64,000 nt of DNA, from the NCBI RefSeq assembly GCF_002900365.1, contig NZ_CP025979.1, positions 1,612,001-1,676,000 of the forward strand. The letters are read 5' to 3'. The translations under genes were made by a program, and so were the position numbers. The notes beneath the pieces were generated by a model that saw only the letters and a list, made by a program, of their open reading frames with translations, did no database searches and was not told where the DNA came from. Positions 47,239 through 56,901 of this stretch are shown in pieces (positions within the stretch are counted from its first letter, which is position 1; each line of letters begins with the position of its first letter). This stretch comes from Escherichia marmotae. GTDB lineage: Bacteria > Pseudomonadota > Gammaproteobacteria > Enterobacterales > Enterobacteriaceae.

Positions 47239-47314
47239 TGGTGGGTGATGACGGGATCGAACCGCCGACCCCCTCCTTGTAAGGGAGGTGCTCTCCCAGC
47301 TGAGCTAATCACCC
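47239..47314 (-). tRNA. valT: tRNA-Val (TAC)
   Basis: This is the second copy of tRNA-Val(TAC), identical to 47034-47109; 2 bp separate it from the next Lys gene. Confidence 0.98.
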
Positions 47315-47349
47315 GATACTACGCTGGATACTACAACTAACTATGCTAG

Positions 47350-47425
47350 TGGTGGGTCGTGCAGGATTCGAACCTGCGACCAATTGATTAAAAGTCAACT
47401 GCTCTACCAACTGAGCTAACGACCC
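47350..47425 (-). tRNA. lysT: tRNA-Lys (TTT)
   Basis: First tRNA of the operon in transcription order. The 76-nt gene has anticodon TTT and encoded CCA. The cluster order on the minus strand is Lys-Val-Lys-Val-Lys-Lys, one Lys fewer than K-12 as I recall it. Confidence 0.97.
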
Positions 47426-47589
47426 ACTTTAGTGTTGCTTTCGGTTTGTTTGATATCCCGTGGCAACGGCGGCATATATTACTGATTTCAGATTTGAGCG
47501 CAACAAAAATTTCGATGTAGATCACTCAACTGCTTATGATTCGCACGACACGACCAGAAATAATGCGACTTCTGGTCGCGTGTTATGCA

Positions 47590-48378
47590 TTACATGGCGT
47601 TCAGACGTTTTTGTGCCTGTTTGGCGCCATCAGTACCAGGGTACTTACTGATAACCTGTTGGTACACGGCTTTCGCTTTCGCAGTGTCACCTTTGTCCTG
47701 CATGATGACGCCGACCTTAAACATCGCATCTGCAGCCTTCGGTGACTTCGGATAGTTTTTCACTACCGAAGCAAAATAGTATGCCGCATCATCTTTCTTA
47801 CCCTTGTTGTAGTTTAACTGACCCAGCCAATAATTGGCGTTTGGCAGGTAAGTTGAATCAGGATAATTTTTGATGAAATTCTGAAATGCCACCATCGCAT
47901 CATCCTGGCGGGATTTATCCTGCACCAGTGCAATAGCTGCATTGTAATCAGTGTTTGCATCACCGCTTTTCACCGGCGCGCCAGCACTCGCAGTACCAGC
48001 ATCAGCCGTTGGCGTTGTTGCCGCCGCCCCGCTTTGCTCAACGCTGGCAGATTGCGTCGCTGCACCACCGCTGCTGAGGCTATCGATCTGCAACAGGATC
48101 TGCTTTTGCCGCTCCACGACCTGATTTAGTTGATACTGATTTTCCTGAATTTGACCACGCAGGGAATCAATATCGGACTGATTATCGGAGAGTTGCTGCT
48201 GGAGTTGAGTTAAAAGCTGACTGTGAGCATTAGAAATACGCTCAAGTTGAGTGACGCGGTCTTCGACCGAGCCTGAGCCGACACTACTGATTGGTGCCTG
48301 AGCAAAAGCGGCCCAGGGGGCCGCTATACCAACCAGTAACGACAGACTCAATAGTTGATGTCTGAAGTTACTGCTCAT
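47590..48378 (-). CDS. cpoB: Cell division coordinator CpoB (YbgF)
   Basis: The 262-residue periplasmic protein has a signal peptide ending AAFAQA, an N-terminal coiled coil that trimerises (VEDRVTQLERISNAHSQLLTQL), an Ala/Thr/Gly-rich linker and TPR repeats (YNAAIALVQDKSRQDDAMVAFQNFIKNYP and following). It coordinates peptidoglycan synthesis with Tol-Pal constriction. Last protein gene of the tol-pal group, 9 bp after pal. Confidence 0.97.
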   Translation of the reverse strand: MSSNFRHQLLSLSLLVGIAAPWAAFAQAPISSVGSGSVEDRVTQLERISNAHSQLLTQLQQQLSDNQSDIDSLRGQIQENQYQLNQVVERQKQILLQIDSLSSGGAATQSASVEQSGAAATTPTADAGTASAGAPVKSGDANTDYNAAIALVQDKSRQDDAMVAFQNFIKNYPDSTYLPNANYWLGQLNYNKGKKDDAAYYFASVVKNYPKSPKAADAMFKVGVIMQDKGDTAKAKAVYQQVISKYPGTDGAKQAQKRLNAM

Positions 48379-48387
48379 GCAATTCTC

Positions 48388-48933
<546 letters not shown>

Positions 48934-48943
48934 TTAATTATTA

Positions 48944-50236
48944 TCACAGATACGGCGACCAGGCAGGGAATTTGACCTGTCCATCAGTTGCCGGAAGACG
49001 CGCTTTGAAACGCCCATCTGTAGAAACCAAATTCAGCACGGATCCCATCCCCTGAGAAGAGCTGTAGATTACCATAGTGCCGTTAGGTGCCAGACTTGGC
49101 GTTTCATCCAGGAACGTTGACGACAGAACTTGTACGCCTCCCGTTACCAGATCTTGTTTGGCAATGTGCTGCTGCCCACCATTGGAGCTGACCATTACCA
49201 TAAATTTACCGTCGCTGCTGACATCCGCATCCTGGTTCTGCGAACCTTCCCAGGTAATACGTTGTGGCGCACCGCCGTTGATATTCACTTTATAAACCTG
49301 CGGACGACCTGCCTGGTCAGAAGTAAATGCCAGGTTCTGGCTGTCCGGGAACCAGGTCGGTTCAGTGTTGTTGCTACGGCCATCAGTCACCTGACGAATC
49401 TGACCAGAAGCTAAATCCATTACGTACAGGTTCAGGCTACCCGTTTTAGACAGGGCAAACGCCAGTTTGCTGCCATCCGGTGAGAACGCTGGCGCACCGT
49501 TGTGACGCGGGAATGAAGCCACCTGACGCACAGCGCCATTTGCCAGCGTCTGGATAACCAGCGCGGAACGACCGCTTTCGAAGGTGACATATGCCAGTTT
49601 AGAACCGTCTGGTGACCACGCCGGAGACATCAGCGGCTGCGGAGAACGGTGAACCACAAACTGGTTGTAGCCATCGTAGTCAGATACGCGCAATTCGTAC
49701 GGGAACTGACCACCGTTGGTCTGAACAACGTAGGCAATACGAGTACGGAACGCACCCTTAATGCCGGTCAGTTTTTCAAACACTTCGTCACTGGCGGTAT
49801 GGCCAGCATAACGCAGCCATTGCTTGTTAACTTTATATGAGTTCTGAGCAAGTACAGTACCCGGAGCACCACCGGTATCAACTAGCTGATAAGCAACATT
49901 GTAAGAGCCGTCCGGGTTCGGAGTGACCTGACCTACAACCACAGCGTCAATACCCAGTGCAGACCATGCTGCGGGTTGAACTTCCTGCGCGCTACCCGGC
50001 TGCTGTGGCAGACGAGCGCGATCTAACGGGTTAAATTTACCGCTGTTACGCAAGTCAGCAGCAACGATGCCGCCAATATCTTCAGGTGCCGCACCAGGCC
50101 CTGCCCACTGGAAAGGAACGACACCAATAGGACGACCGGAATCTACACCACTGTCGATCACAATGCGGACTTCAGCGTGCAGAACTGACGCCCACAGTAT
50201 GAGAAAACCAAATGCTACTCGTAATGCCTGCTTCAT
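48944..50236 (-). CDS. tolB: Tol-Pal system periplasmic protein TolB
   Basis: The 430-residue protein has a signal peptide cleaved after SVLHA (before EVRIVIDSG), an N-terminal TolA-binding domain and a six-bladed beta-propeller that binds Pal, with repeated SPDGSKLA-type blades. Two adjacent ATGs exist (50239 and 50236); the second gives the known length. Confidence 0.98.
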   Translation of the reverse strand: MKQALRVAFGFLILWASVLHAEVRIVIDSGVDSGRPIGVVPFQWAGPGAAPEDIGGIVAADLRNSGKFNPLDRARLPQQPGSAQEVQPAAWSALGIDAVVVGQVTPNPDGSYNVAYQLVDTGGAPGTVLAQNSYKVNKQWLRYAGHTASDEVFEKLTGIKGAFRTRIAYVVQTNGGQFPYELRVSDYDGYNQFVVHRSPQPLMSPAWSPDGSKLAYVTFESGRSALVIQTLANGAVRQVASFPRHNGAPAFSPDGSKLAFALSKTGSLNLYVMDLASGQIRQVTDGRSNNTEPTWFPDSQNLAFTSDQAGRPQVYKVNINGGAPQRITWEGSQNQDADVSSDGKFMVMVSSNGGQQHIAKQDLVTGGVQVLSSTFLDETPSLAPNGTMVIYSSSQGMGSVLNLVSTDGRFKARLPATDGQVKFPAWSPYL

Positions 50237-50368
50237 CATATCTCCCTTATCCGGACAGATAGTCCACGATAATTTAGCAGAATGTTAACAAACTCAAATA
50301 CACAAAACTACCAGAACCCCGCGACAACCGATGTCTGATATTAACCGCCGTGACGGCCAACATCGCGA

Positions 50369-51667
50369 TTACGGCTTGAAGTCCAATGGTGCGTTTTTGA
50401 ACACTTCATATACTGCCTGGCTTGGTGGTTTCGGGATCTTCGCAAGTTTAGCTGCTGCCAGTGCAGCCTGACAAAGTGCGGGATCGCCACCTTCAGGTTT
50501 GATATCCAGTAACATGCCATCTGGTGCCAGTTTTATGCGCAGCGTACAGGTTTTGCCTGCATAAGACGATGCGTCATAAAACTTACTTTCGATAGCAGAT
50601 TTAATCTGCCCGGCATAGTTATTGATATCTGCACCTGATGCGCCATTGTTTTTAGTATTACCACTCCCGGCAGGCGAAGCATTGTTCCCTTTCGCCCCAC
50701 CACCGGTTTTCGGTGCATTCTTACCAGAGCTTAGCTCACCGAAGATATCATCTGCCTCTGCGGCCGCTTTAGCTGCAGCGGCTTTTTCAGCAGCCGCTTT
50801 TGCCGCTGCTGCTTTCTTCTCGGCTGCGGCTTTCTCTGCTGCTGCTTTCTTATCAGCTGCAGCTTTCTCTGCCGCTGCTTTCTTATCAGCCGCAGCTTTC
50901 TCTGCCGCTGCTTTCTTATCAGCCGCAGCTTTCTCTGCCGCTGCTTTCTTATCAGCCGCAGCCTTTTCAGCAGCCGCTTTCTTCTCAGCTTCAGCCTTCG
51001 CTTTTTCAGCAGCTTCAGCCGCTGCTTTCTTTCTTGCTTCAGCAGCGGCGGCTTCTGCAGCTTCGGCTTTCTTTTTCAGTGCCGCAGCAGCTTTGGCGGC
51101 TTCAGCCTCAGCTTTCTTCTGCGCTTCGGCTGCGGCTTTGGCAGCTTCTGCTTCCGCTTTTTTCTTCGCATCCGCAGCCGCTTTCTTCGCCGCTTCGGCT
51201 GCTGCTTTGGCATCCGCTTCGGCCTTCGCTTTAGCATCTGCCGCAGCTTTCGCTGCCGCTTCTTCCGCTTGCTTCTGCTTTAACTCAGCCTGTTTGGCGG
51301 CGTCTTCAGCCTGCTTTTTCTGTTCCTGAGCAGCTAACCGCTCTTTCTCAAGTTGCTTCAGGCGTTCCTGTTCAGCCGCTTGCTTTTCACGGAGTTCTTC
51401 GGCTGCCTGCTGTTCCTTAATCTTGCGCTGCTCTTCGGAACGCTTCGCGCTTGACTCCTGGCTTTGCATGCGTTTGTACTGCTCAACTACCGCACCTGAA
51501 TCAACCATTACGGCGTCGATAGACGAACCACCGCCACCTCCGGCTGAAGCTTCTATATTCTCATCGAACGAACTCCAGATCAGCGCCGCAAATAAGATGA
51601 CATGCAGCACTGCTGAAATAATTATCGCCCGTTTGAGCTTGTCGTTTTGTTCGGTTGCCTTTGACAC
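50369..51667 (-). CDS. tolA: TolA, periplasm-spanning energy transducer
   Basis: The 432-residue protein has an N-terminal membrane anchor (AIIISAVLHVILFAALIW), a very long Ala/Lys/Glu-rich helical domain II and a C-terminal domain III (YAGQIKSAIESKFYDASSYAGKTCTLRIKLAPDG) that binds Pal/TolB, colicins and phage g3p. It is 11 residues longer than the 421 I recall for K-12, matching one extra 33-bp repeat in domain II. Confidence 0.97.
   Translation of the reverse strand: MSKATEQNDKLKRAIIISAVLHVILFAALIWSSFDENIEASAGGGGGSSIDAVMVDSGAVVEQYKRMQSQESSAKRSEEQRKIKEQQAAEELREKQAAEQERLKQLEKERLAAQEQKKQAEDAAKQAELKQKQAEEAAAKAAADAKAKAEADAKAAAEAAKKAAADAKKKAEAEAAKAAAEAQKKAEAEAAKAAAALKKKAEAAEAAAAEARKKAAAEAAEKAKAEAEKKAAAEKAAADKKAAAEKAAADKKAAAEKAAADKKAAAEKAAADKKAAAEKAAAEKKAAAAKAAAEKAAAAKAAAEADDIFGELSSGKNAPKTGGGAKGNNASPAGSGNTKNNGASGADINNYAGQIKSAIESKFYDASSYAGKTCTLRIKLAPDGMLLDIKPEGGDPALCQAALAAAKLAKIPKPPSQAVYEVFKNAPLDFKP
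50831..50962 (-). repeat. Four tandem 33-bp repeats inside tolA
   Basis: Units start at 50831, 50864, 50897 and 50930. The last three are identical and the first differs at three positions. Each encodes 11 residues of the KAAADKKAAAE type. Copy number changes would alter the length of the TolA helix in steps of 11 residues without a frameshift. Confidence 0.9.
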
Positions 51668-51731
51668 TCTCGGTTCCCAAAAACTGTTCGCCTGTTACCC
51701 GCTCTCTTTCAAGCAAGGGAAACGCAGATGC

Positions 51732-52160
51732 TTAGATAGGCTGCGTCATTAAACCAACCGATTTCACACCCGCACTGTGTAACAAGTTCAGCGCTTTAAT
51801 TATTTCATCGTAAGGCACATCTTTTGCGCCACCGATCAGAAAGACCGTTTTCGGATTAGCCTTGAAACGGCTGGAGATTTCTGCCACCACCTGCTCTGGA
51901 GGTAAACGCTCCAGGCGATCTTTCTCAACCACCACGGTGTACTGACCAATACCAGATACTTCAACTATCACTGGCGGATTATCGTTACTACTCACTGCCT
52001 GCGATTCAGTAGCGTCTGGCAGATCGACCTCCACACTCTGGGTAATGATGGGTGCTGTCGCCATAAAGATCAGCAACAGCACCAGCAGTACATCCAGCAA
52101 CGGTACGATGTTGATTTCGGACTTGAGATCGCGACGACCTCGTCCACGCGCTCTGGCCAT
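51732..52160 (-). CDS. tolR: TolR, proton-channel component
   Basis: The 142-residue ExbD/TolR family protein has a cytoplasmic Arg-rich N-terminus, one membrane helix with the essential Asp (NIVPLLDVLLVLLLIF) and a periplasmic domain. It forms the proton channel with TolQ to energise TolA. It lies 3 bp after tolQ. Confidence 0.98.
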   Translation of the reverse strand: MARARGRGRRDLKSEINIVPLLDVLLVLLLIFMATAPIITQSVEVDLPDATESQAVSSNDNPPVIVEVSGIGQYTVVVEKDRLERLPPEQVVAEISSRFKANPKTVFLIGGAKDVPYDEIIKALNLLHSAGVKSVGLMTQPI

Positions 52161-52163
52161 GGC

Positions 52164-52856
52164 TTACCCCTTGTTGCTCTCGCTAACGGTAAACGCCTGG
52201 CGGTGCAGAATCGCAGTAAACTCTTCCATAAAGTTATCGTAATTCAGTTCCAGTTTGTTTACGCGTTGGTTAAGACGGTTGTAAGCCATAACCGCCGGAA
52301 TAGCGGCGAACAGACCGATTGCCGTGGCAATCAACGCTTCTGCGATACCGGGAGCCACCATTTGCAGTGTTGCCTGCTTCACCGCACCAAGGGCAATAAA
52401 AGCGTGCATGATCCCCCAGACTGTACCAAACAAACCGATATACGGGCTGATAGAACCCACCGTACCGAGAAACGGAATGTGTGTTTCCAGATTTTCCAGC
52501 TCACGATTCATAGAGATACGCATCGCACGTGCAGCCCCTTCCACCACTGCTTCCGGCGCATGGCTGTTGGCACGATGCAGGCGCACAAATTCTTTGAACC
52601 CGCTGTAAAAGATTTGTTCCGACCCAGTGAGATTATCCCGTTTTCCCTGGCTCTCCTGATAGAGGCGAGAAAGTTCGATTCCAGACCAGAATTTATCTTC
52701 AAACGCTTCGGCTTCACGCGCTGCAGCGTTAAGAATACGGGTCCGCTGGATAATAATGGCCCAGGATGCGATTGAAAAACCAATCAAAATCAACATGATA
52801 AGTTTAACCAGAAGGCTAGCCTTCAGGAACAAATCAAGGATATTCATGTCAGTCAC
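52164..52856 (-). CDS. tolQ: TolQ, proton-channel component
   Basis: The 230-residue ExbB/MotA-like inner membrane protein has three helices and the conserved TVGSISPYIGLFGTVWGIMHAF and ATAIGLFAAIPAVMAYN regions. Its start overlaps ybgC by 4 bp, tying it to the ybgC-tolQRA operon. Confidence 0.98.
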   Translation of the reverse strand: MTDMNILDLFLKASLLVKLIMLILIGFSIASWAIIIQRTRILNAAAREAEAFEDKFWSGIELSRLYQESQGKRDNLTGSEQIFYSGFKEFVRLHRANSHAPEAVVEGAARAMRISMNRELENLETHIPFLGTVGSISPYIGLFGTVWGIMHAFIALGAVKQATLQMVAPGIAEALIATAIGLFAAIPAVMAYNRLNQRVNKLELNYDNFMEEFTAILHRQAFTVSESNKG

Positions 52857-53257
52857 TGCTTAAACTCCGCGACAATAGACTTAGGAAGCGCACGAGGCTT
52901 CATTTTGAGTGGGTCAACGCAAACAATCAGAACCTCGGCTTCATTCAGCAGAGTATTCTCGGCGTTGACAATACGTTGCGTGAAAACCAAAGAGGTGCCA
53001 CGCATTGATGTTATTTCAGTCTGTATTTCGAGCATATCGTCGAGCCGTGCAGGTGCGTAATATTCCACCGTCATTTTACGCACCACGAAGGCAACACGTT
53101 CAGCCATCAGCGCCTGTTGGCTAAAGTGATGGTGGCGCAGCATCTCTGTGCGTGCTCTTTCATAAAAAGCGATGTAACTGGCATGGTACACCACACCACC
53201 GGCATCAGTATCTTCATAATAGACACGAACCGGCCATCGAAACAGCGTTGTATTCAC
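52853..53257 (-). CDS. ybgC: Hotdog-fold acyl-CoA thioesterase YbgC
   Basis: The 134-residue protein has the 4-hydroxybenzoyl-CoA thioesterase signature YYEDTDAGGVVYHASYIAFYERARTE with the catalytic Asp. It is the first gene of ybgC-tolQRA. In E. coli it acts on short-chain acyl-CoA and binds acyl carrier protein. Confidence 0.97.
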   Translation of the reverse strand: MNTTLFRWPVRVYYEDTDAGGVVYHASYIAFYERARTEMLRHHHFSQQALMAERVAFVVRKMTVEYYAPARLDDMLEIQTEITSMRGTSLVFTQRIVNAENTLLNEAEVLIVCVDPLKMKPRALPKSIVAEFKQ

Positions 53258-53356
53258 TTTACATCCCGGTAATGCAACAAAAGTTAGAACTTTTAAACGC
53301 TGCTACTATACGCGTGCGATTGAGGTTTGGGAATGAGGGTAAGTTAAGGGAGCGTA

Positions 53357-53392
53357 AAAATTTATGGACCCTCAACGGCCCATAAATTTTTA
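53357..53392 (-). terminator. Terminator after ybgE
   Basis: AAAAATTTATGG and CCATAAATTTTT form a perfect 12-bp stem with a 12-base loop, 15 bp downstream of ybgE. A-runs and T-runs at both edges suit bidirectional termination. It precedes the ybgC promoter. Confidence 0.85.
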
Positions 53393-53406
53393 AAGAGAAT
53401 TCTGAT

Positions 53407-53700
53407 TTAAAAGAAGAAGAAAATCAGCCCTACAATGAGAACAAGATCAGCAAGCAATGGGCAAAAAATCCCTTTCCAAAGAACCTTCTGCGGACGAAAC
53501 CCCACGCCGTGAATAACGCCTGCGCAGACGGCCCACATCAGCAATAATCCATGCCAGATTTCCAGCTCACTGGTCTTCGCGGCAAAACGTGATGGGTCCC
53601 AAAACATACATCCTGCTAACAGAAGCGCCATCACGAAGGAAAGCGCCCTCAGAGGGCGCTTGTCCATTACCGCATACAAGGTTGCGATAATCTTACTCAT
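53407..53700 (-). CDS. ybgE: Cyd operon protein YbgE
   Basis: The 97-residue inner membrane protein has three hydrophobic segments and ends in a run of phenylalanines. The start ATG 53698-53700 overlaps the cydX stop by 1 bp (TGATG). It is always found with cydABX; its function is not established. Confidence 0.96.
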   Translation of the reverse strand: MSKIIATLYAVMDKRPLRALSFVMALLLAGCMFWDPSRFAAKTSELEIWHGLLLMWAVCAGVIHGVGFRPQKVLWKGIFCPLLADLVLIVGLIFFFF

Positions 53701-53813
53701 CAACTGTCTTCTTGACCGGCTTTGCCTGATTCGACGTGCTCAAGCGCCAGCGCGGTAATTACCCCAAATGAACAGGCAAGAAGCGTTCCCAGAATCCATG
53801 CGAAATACCACAT
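53700..53813 (-). CDS. cydX: CydX, small subunit of cytochrome bd-I oxidase
   Basis: A 37-codon gene between cydB and ybgE encodes MWYFAWILGTLLACSFG ... ALALEHVESGKAGQEDS, a single-span membrane peptide required for stable and active cytochrome bd-I. The start at 53811-53813 has GGAG (GGAGCTAAAA) upstream and it follows cydB by 14 bp. It is too short for most automatic length cut-offs. Confidence 0.97.
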   Translation of the reverse strand: MWYFAWILGTLLACSFGVITALALEHVESGKAGQEDS

Positions 53814-53827
53814 TTTTAGCTCCTTAC

Positions 53828-54967
53828 TTAGTACAGAGAGTGGGTGTTACGTTCAATATCTTCTTTGGTGATACGTCCGAACATTTTCCAGTAACACCAG
53901 GCGGTGTAGAGCAGAATGATCGGCACCAGAACCACCGCAACCCAGGTCATGACGTTAAGCGTCAGTTGGCTGGAAGTTGCATCCCACATTGTCAGACTTG
54001 CATTCATCATGGTGCTGGACGGCATTACAAACGGGAACATTGCAATACCCGCAGTCAGAATGATGCAGGCCAGTGTCAGAGAAGAGAACACAAACGCCCA
54101 CGCGGCTTTATCCATACGCGCAGTCAGGATAGTCAGCAGTGGTAGAACCACCCCCAGAGCCGGAATAGCCCACAGAATTGGCGTGTTGTTGAAGTTCACC
54201 AGCCATGCACCAGCTTCACGAACCACTTCTTTATTCAGCGGGTTAGATGCTGCGTAATGGTCCATTGTCGACTTCACAACATAACCGTCGATACCGTACA
54301 TCACCCATACGCCAGCCAGTGCGAAGCACACCAGCGTTACCAGCGCCGCCACCTGAGCCGTTGCACGGGTACGCAGGTGCAGTTCACCAACGGTGCGCAT
54401 TTGCAGATAGGTTGCACCCTGAGTGATGATCATCCCGACGCTTACCACACCAGCCAGCAGGCCGAACGGATTGAGCAGTTGGAAGAAGTTACCGGTGTAG
54501 TACAGACGGAGATATTCATCAACATTGAACGGTACACCCTGCAACAGGTTACCGAACGCCACGCCAATCACCAGCGGCGGAACGAAGCTACCAATGAAGA
54601 TGCCCCAGTCCCACATGTTACGCCAGCGGGTTTCTTCAATCTTGGAACGGTAATCAAAACCGACCGGACGGAAGAACAAAGATGCCAGCACGAGGATCAT
54701 CGCGACATAGAAGCCGGAAAACGCAGCGGCATAGACCATCGGCCAGGCAGCAAATAATGCGCCGCCTGCAGTGATCAGCCAAACCTGGTTACCGTCCCAG
54801 TGTGGGGCGATGGAGTTAATCATAATTCGACGCTCGGTGTCGTTACGACCGAGGAAACGGGTGAGCATGCCCACCCCCATGTCGAAACCGTCAGTGACTG
54901 CAAAACCAATCAGCAGAATGCCAACCAGCAGCCACCAGATAAAACGCAATACTTCATAATCGATCAT
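53828..54967 (-). CDS. cydB: Cytochrome bd-I ubiquinol oxidase subunit II
   Basis: The 379-residue integral membrane subunit has eight or nine helices, with the N-terminal GFAVTDGFDMGVGML and DGNQVWLITAGGALFAAWP blocks of the family. It pairs with CydA and CydX to reduce oxygen at high affinity. It follows cydA by 15 bp. Confidence 0.98.
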   Translation of the reverse strand: MIDYEVLRFIWWLLVGILLIGFAVTDGFDMGVGMLTRFLGRNDTERRIMINSIAPHWDGNQVWLITAGGALFAAWPMVYAAAFSGFYVAMILVLASLFFRPVGFDYRSKIEETRWRNMWDWGIFIGSFVPPLVIGVAFGNLLQGVPFNVDEYLRLYYTGNFFQLLNPFGLLAGVVSVGMIITQGATYLQMRTVGELHLRTRATAQVAALVTLVCFALAGVWVMYGIDGYVVKSTMDHYAASNPLNKEVVREAGAWLVNFNNTPILWAIPALGVVLPLLTILTARMDKAAWAFVFSSLTLACIILTAGIAMFPFVMPSSTMMNASLTMWDATSSQLTLNVMTWVAVVLVPIILLYTAWCYWKMFGRITKEDIERNTHSLY

Positions 54968-54982
54968 TTGACGACTCCTGTC

Positions 54983-56551
54983 TTAGCGTGCCGGCTGAGT
55001 AGTCGTGGAAGACTGCTCAAAGTGATAGCGACCGGTTTTCAGGCTGCTTGGGCCGAGGCGTGCAAACTTGAACATTAAGAACATTTCTGCCACCAGGAAC
55101 AGGGTATACAGGCCGCAAATCAGAACCATAGAGAAGATGAGATCGCCTGCAGTCAGCGACGAGTTCGCCACTGCGGTAGGCAGCACCTCACCGATAGCCC
55201 ACGGTTGACGACCATATTCGGCAACAAACCAGCCCGCTTCTACAGCGATCCACGGCAGCGGAATACCGTACAGCGCGGCGCGCAGCAGCCATTTTTTCTC
55301 ACCGATACGGTTGCGGATTACGCTCCAGAAGGAGAGCGCGATAATTGCCAGCAGCAGGAAGCCACACGCCACCATGATGCGGAACGCGAAGTACAGCGGT
55401 GCTACACGTGGAATAGAGTCTTTGGTTGCCTGTTGAATCTGCGCTTCAGTCGCATCCGCCACATTCGGCGTATAGCGTTTCAGCAGCAGACCATAACCGA
55501 GATCTTTCTTCATGCTATTGAACTGATCGCGTACAGCCTGGTCGGTAGAACCAGAACGCAGTTGCTCAAGCAGAGAGTACGCTTTCATCCCGTTACGGAT
55601 ACGTTCTTCGTGCTGCACCATCAGCTCTTTCAGGCCGATAACCGGCGTATCCACAGAACGTGTAGCGATGATACCCAGCGCATAAGGGATCTGGATTGCA
55701 AATTTGTTCGTCTGCTCTTCCTGATCAGGAATACCGAACAGAGTAAAGGCAGCAGGCGCAGGTTGAGTTTCCCACTCGGCTTCAATAGCAGCCAGTTTGG
55801 TTTTCTGCACGTCACCCATTTCGTAACCGGATTCATCACCCAGAACAATAACGGACAGAACAGCAGCCATACCGAAGCTTGCAGCGATAGCAAAGGAGCG
55901 TTTTGCGAAGGCGAAGTCACGGCCTTTCAGCATATACCATGCGCTGATACCGAGGATGAACATCGCGCCAGTCACATAACCAGACGCAACAGTGTGAACG
56001 AATTTCACCTGAGCAACCGGGTTAAGCACCAGCTCGGAGAAGCTCACCATCTCCATACGCATAGTTTCGAAATTGAAATCGGACGCGATTGGGTTTTGCA
56101 TCCAGCCGTTCGCAACCAGAATCCACAGTGCGGACAGGTTTGAACCGAGCGCCACCAGCCAGGTGACACACATATGCTGAACTTTACCCAGACGATCCCA
56201 ACCGAAGAAGAACAGACCTACAAAGGTGGATTCGAGGAAGAAGGCCATCAGACCTTCGATTGCCAGCGGCGCACCGAAGATATCCCCTACATAGTGAGAA
56301 TAATAAGACCAGTTAGTCCCGAACTGGAACTCCATGGTTAAACCGGTTGCCACACCCAGAGCAAAGTTGATACCAAACAACTTGCCCCAGAACTTTGTCA
56401 TATCTTTATAAATCTGTTTGCCGGAAAGGACGTAGACCGTTTCCATGATGGCCAGCAGGAACGCCATACCGAGCGTCAGTGGCACAAAAAGGAAGTGGTA
56501 CATCGCGGTCAAGGCAAACTGTAAGCGCGACAGTTCGACTATATCTAACAT
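54983..56551 (-). CDS. cydA: Cytochrome bd-I ubiquinol oxidase subunit I
   Basis: The 522-residue subunit carries hemes b558, b595 and d. The N-terminal SRLQFALTAMYHFLFVPLTLG holds the His19 ligand, and GWFVAEYGRQPWAIGEVLPT is the quinone-site region. Two ATGs lie in tandem; the second (56551) has the better spacing to GGAG. FNR sites lie upstream. Confidence 0.98.
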   Translation of the reverse strand: MLDIVELSRLQFALTAMYHFLFVPLTLGMAFLLAIMETVYVLSGKQIYKDMTKFWGKLFGINFALGVATGLTMEFQFGTNWSYYSHYVGDIFGAPLAIEGLMAFFLESTFVGLFFFGWDRLGKVQHMCVTWLVALGSNLSALWILVANGWMQNPIASDFNFETMRMEMVSFSELVLNPVAQVKFVHTVASGYVTGAMFILGISAWYMLKGRDFAFAKRSFAIAASFGMAAVLSVIVLGDESGYEMGDVQKTKLAAIEAEWETQPAPAAFTLFGIPDQEEQTNKFAIQIPYALGIIATRSVDTPVIGLKELMVQHEERIRNGMKAYSLLEQLRSGSTDQAVRDQFNSMKKDLGYGLLLKRYTPNVADATEAQIQQATKDSIPRVAPLYFAFRIMVACGFLLLAIIALSFWSVIRNRIGEKKWLLRAALYGIPLPWIAVEAGWFVAEYGRQPWAIGEVLPTAVANSSLTAGDLIFSMVLICGLYTLFLVAEMFLMFKFARLGPSSLKTGRYHFEQSSTTTQPAR

Positions 56552-56835
56552 CATGACTCCTTGCTCATCGCATGAAGACTCCGAGAGTGAACCCCGTTAG
56601 AAAGGGTCACACGCATGCCCCAATACAAAATTATTTGCTCGCCCCTATCGTTGCCATTTCATCAAAAGAGGAAAAGACAATGATAAAAAGTTACAAACAT
56701 GTTAATGAATAAACCAAATTGATCCCGCAATTATATTACGCCGCAAAATCCTTACAATAAACAGGTTTTTATTGAACAAATTTGCATTTTTCGACAGTGA
56801 TCAATTTATAGCGAAATTGTCACCATCTCACCAAT

Positions 56836-56849
56836 TTGATCTACGACAA
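56836..56849 (-). promoter_or_regulatory. Second FNR-like box of cydABX
   Basis: TTGAT-CTAC-GACAA has two mismatches in the second half-site of the FNR consensus. It lies about 290 bp before cydA, near the transcription start I recall for the main cydA promoter, which fits repression by FNR. Confidence 0.55.
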
Positions 56850-56887
56850 TTTATCGTGTTTTGCAGATTTTTTTCAAGAATTAAAAA

Positions 56888-56901
56888 TTGATTTATATCA
56901 A
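56888..56901 (-). promoter_or_regulatory. FNR box of cydABX
   Basis: TTGATTTATATCAA is a perfect match to the FNR consensus TTGAT-N4-ATCAA, 52 bp upstream of the second FNR-like box. FNR represses cydABX under full anaerobiosis in E. coli. Confidence 0.8.

Noticed and set aside
46846..47425. CRISPR-like array appearance of regularly repeated 76-bp blocks
   Set aside because: The blocks are tRNA genes with clear cloverleaf arms and encoded CCA; spacers are too short and irregular for CRISPR.
50622..51329. 235-residue Ala/Phe/Ser-rich open frame antisense to tolA
   Set aside because: It mirrors the Ala/Lys repeats of tolA on the other strand; low complexity, no start signal, no homology pattern.
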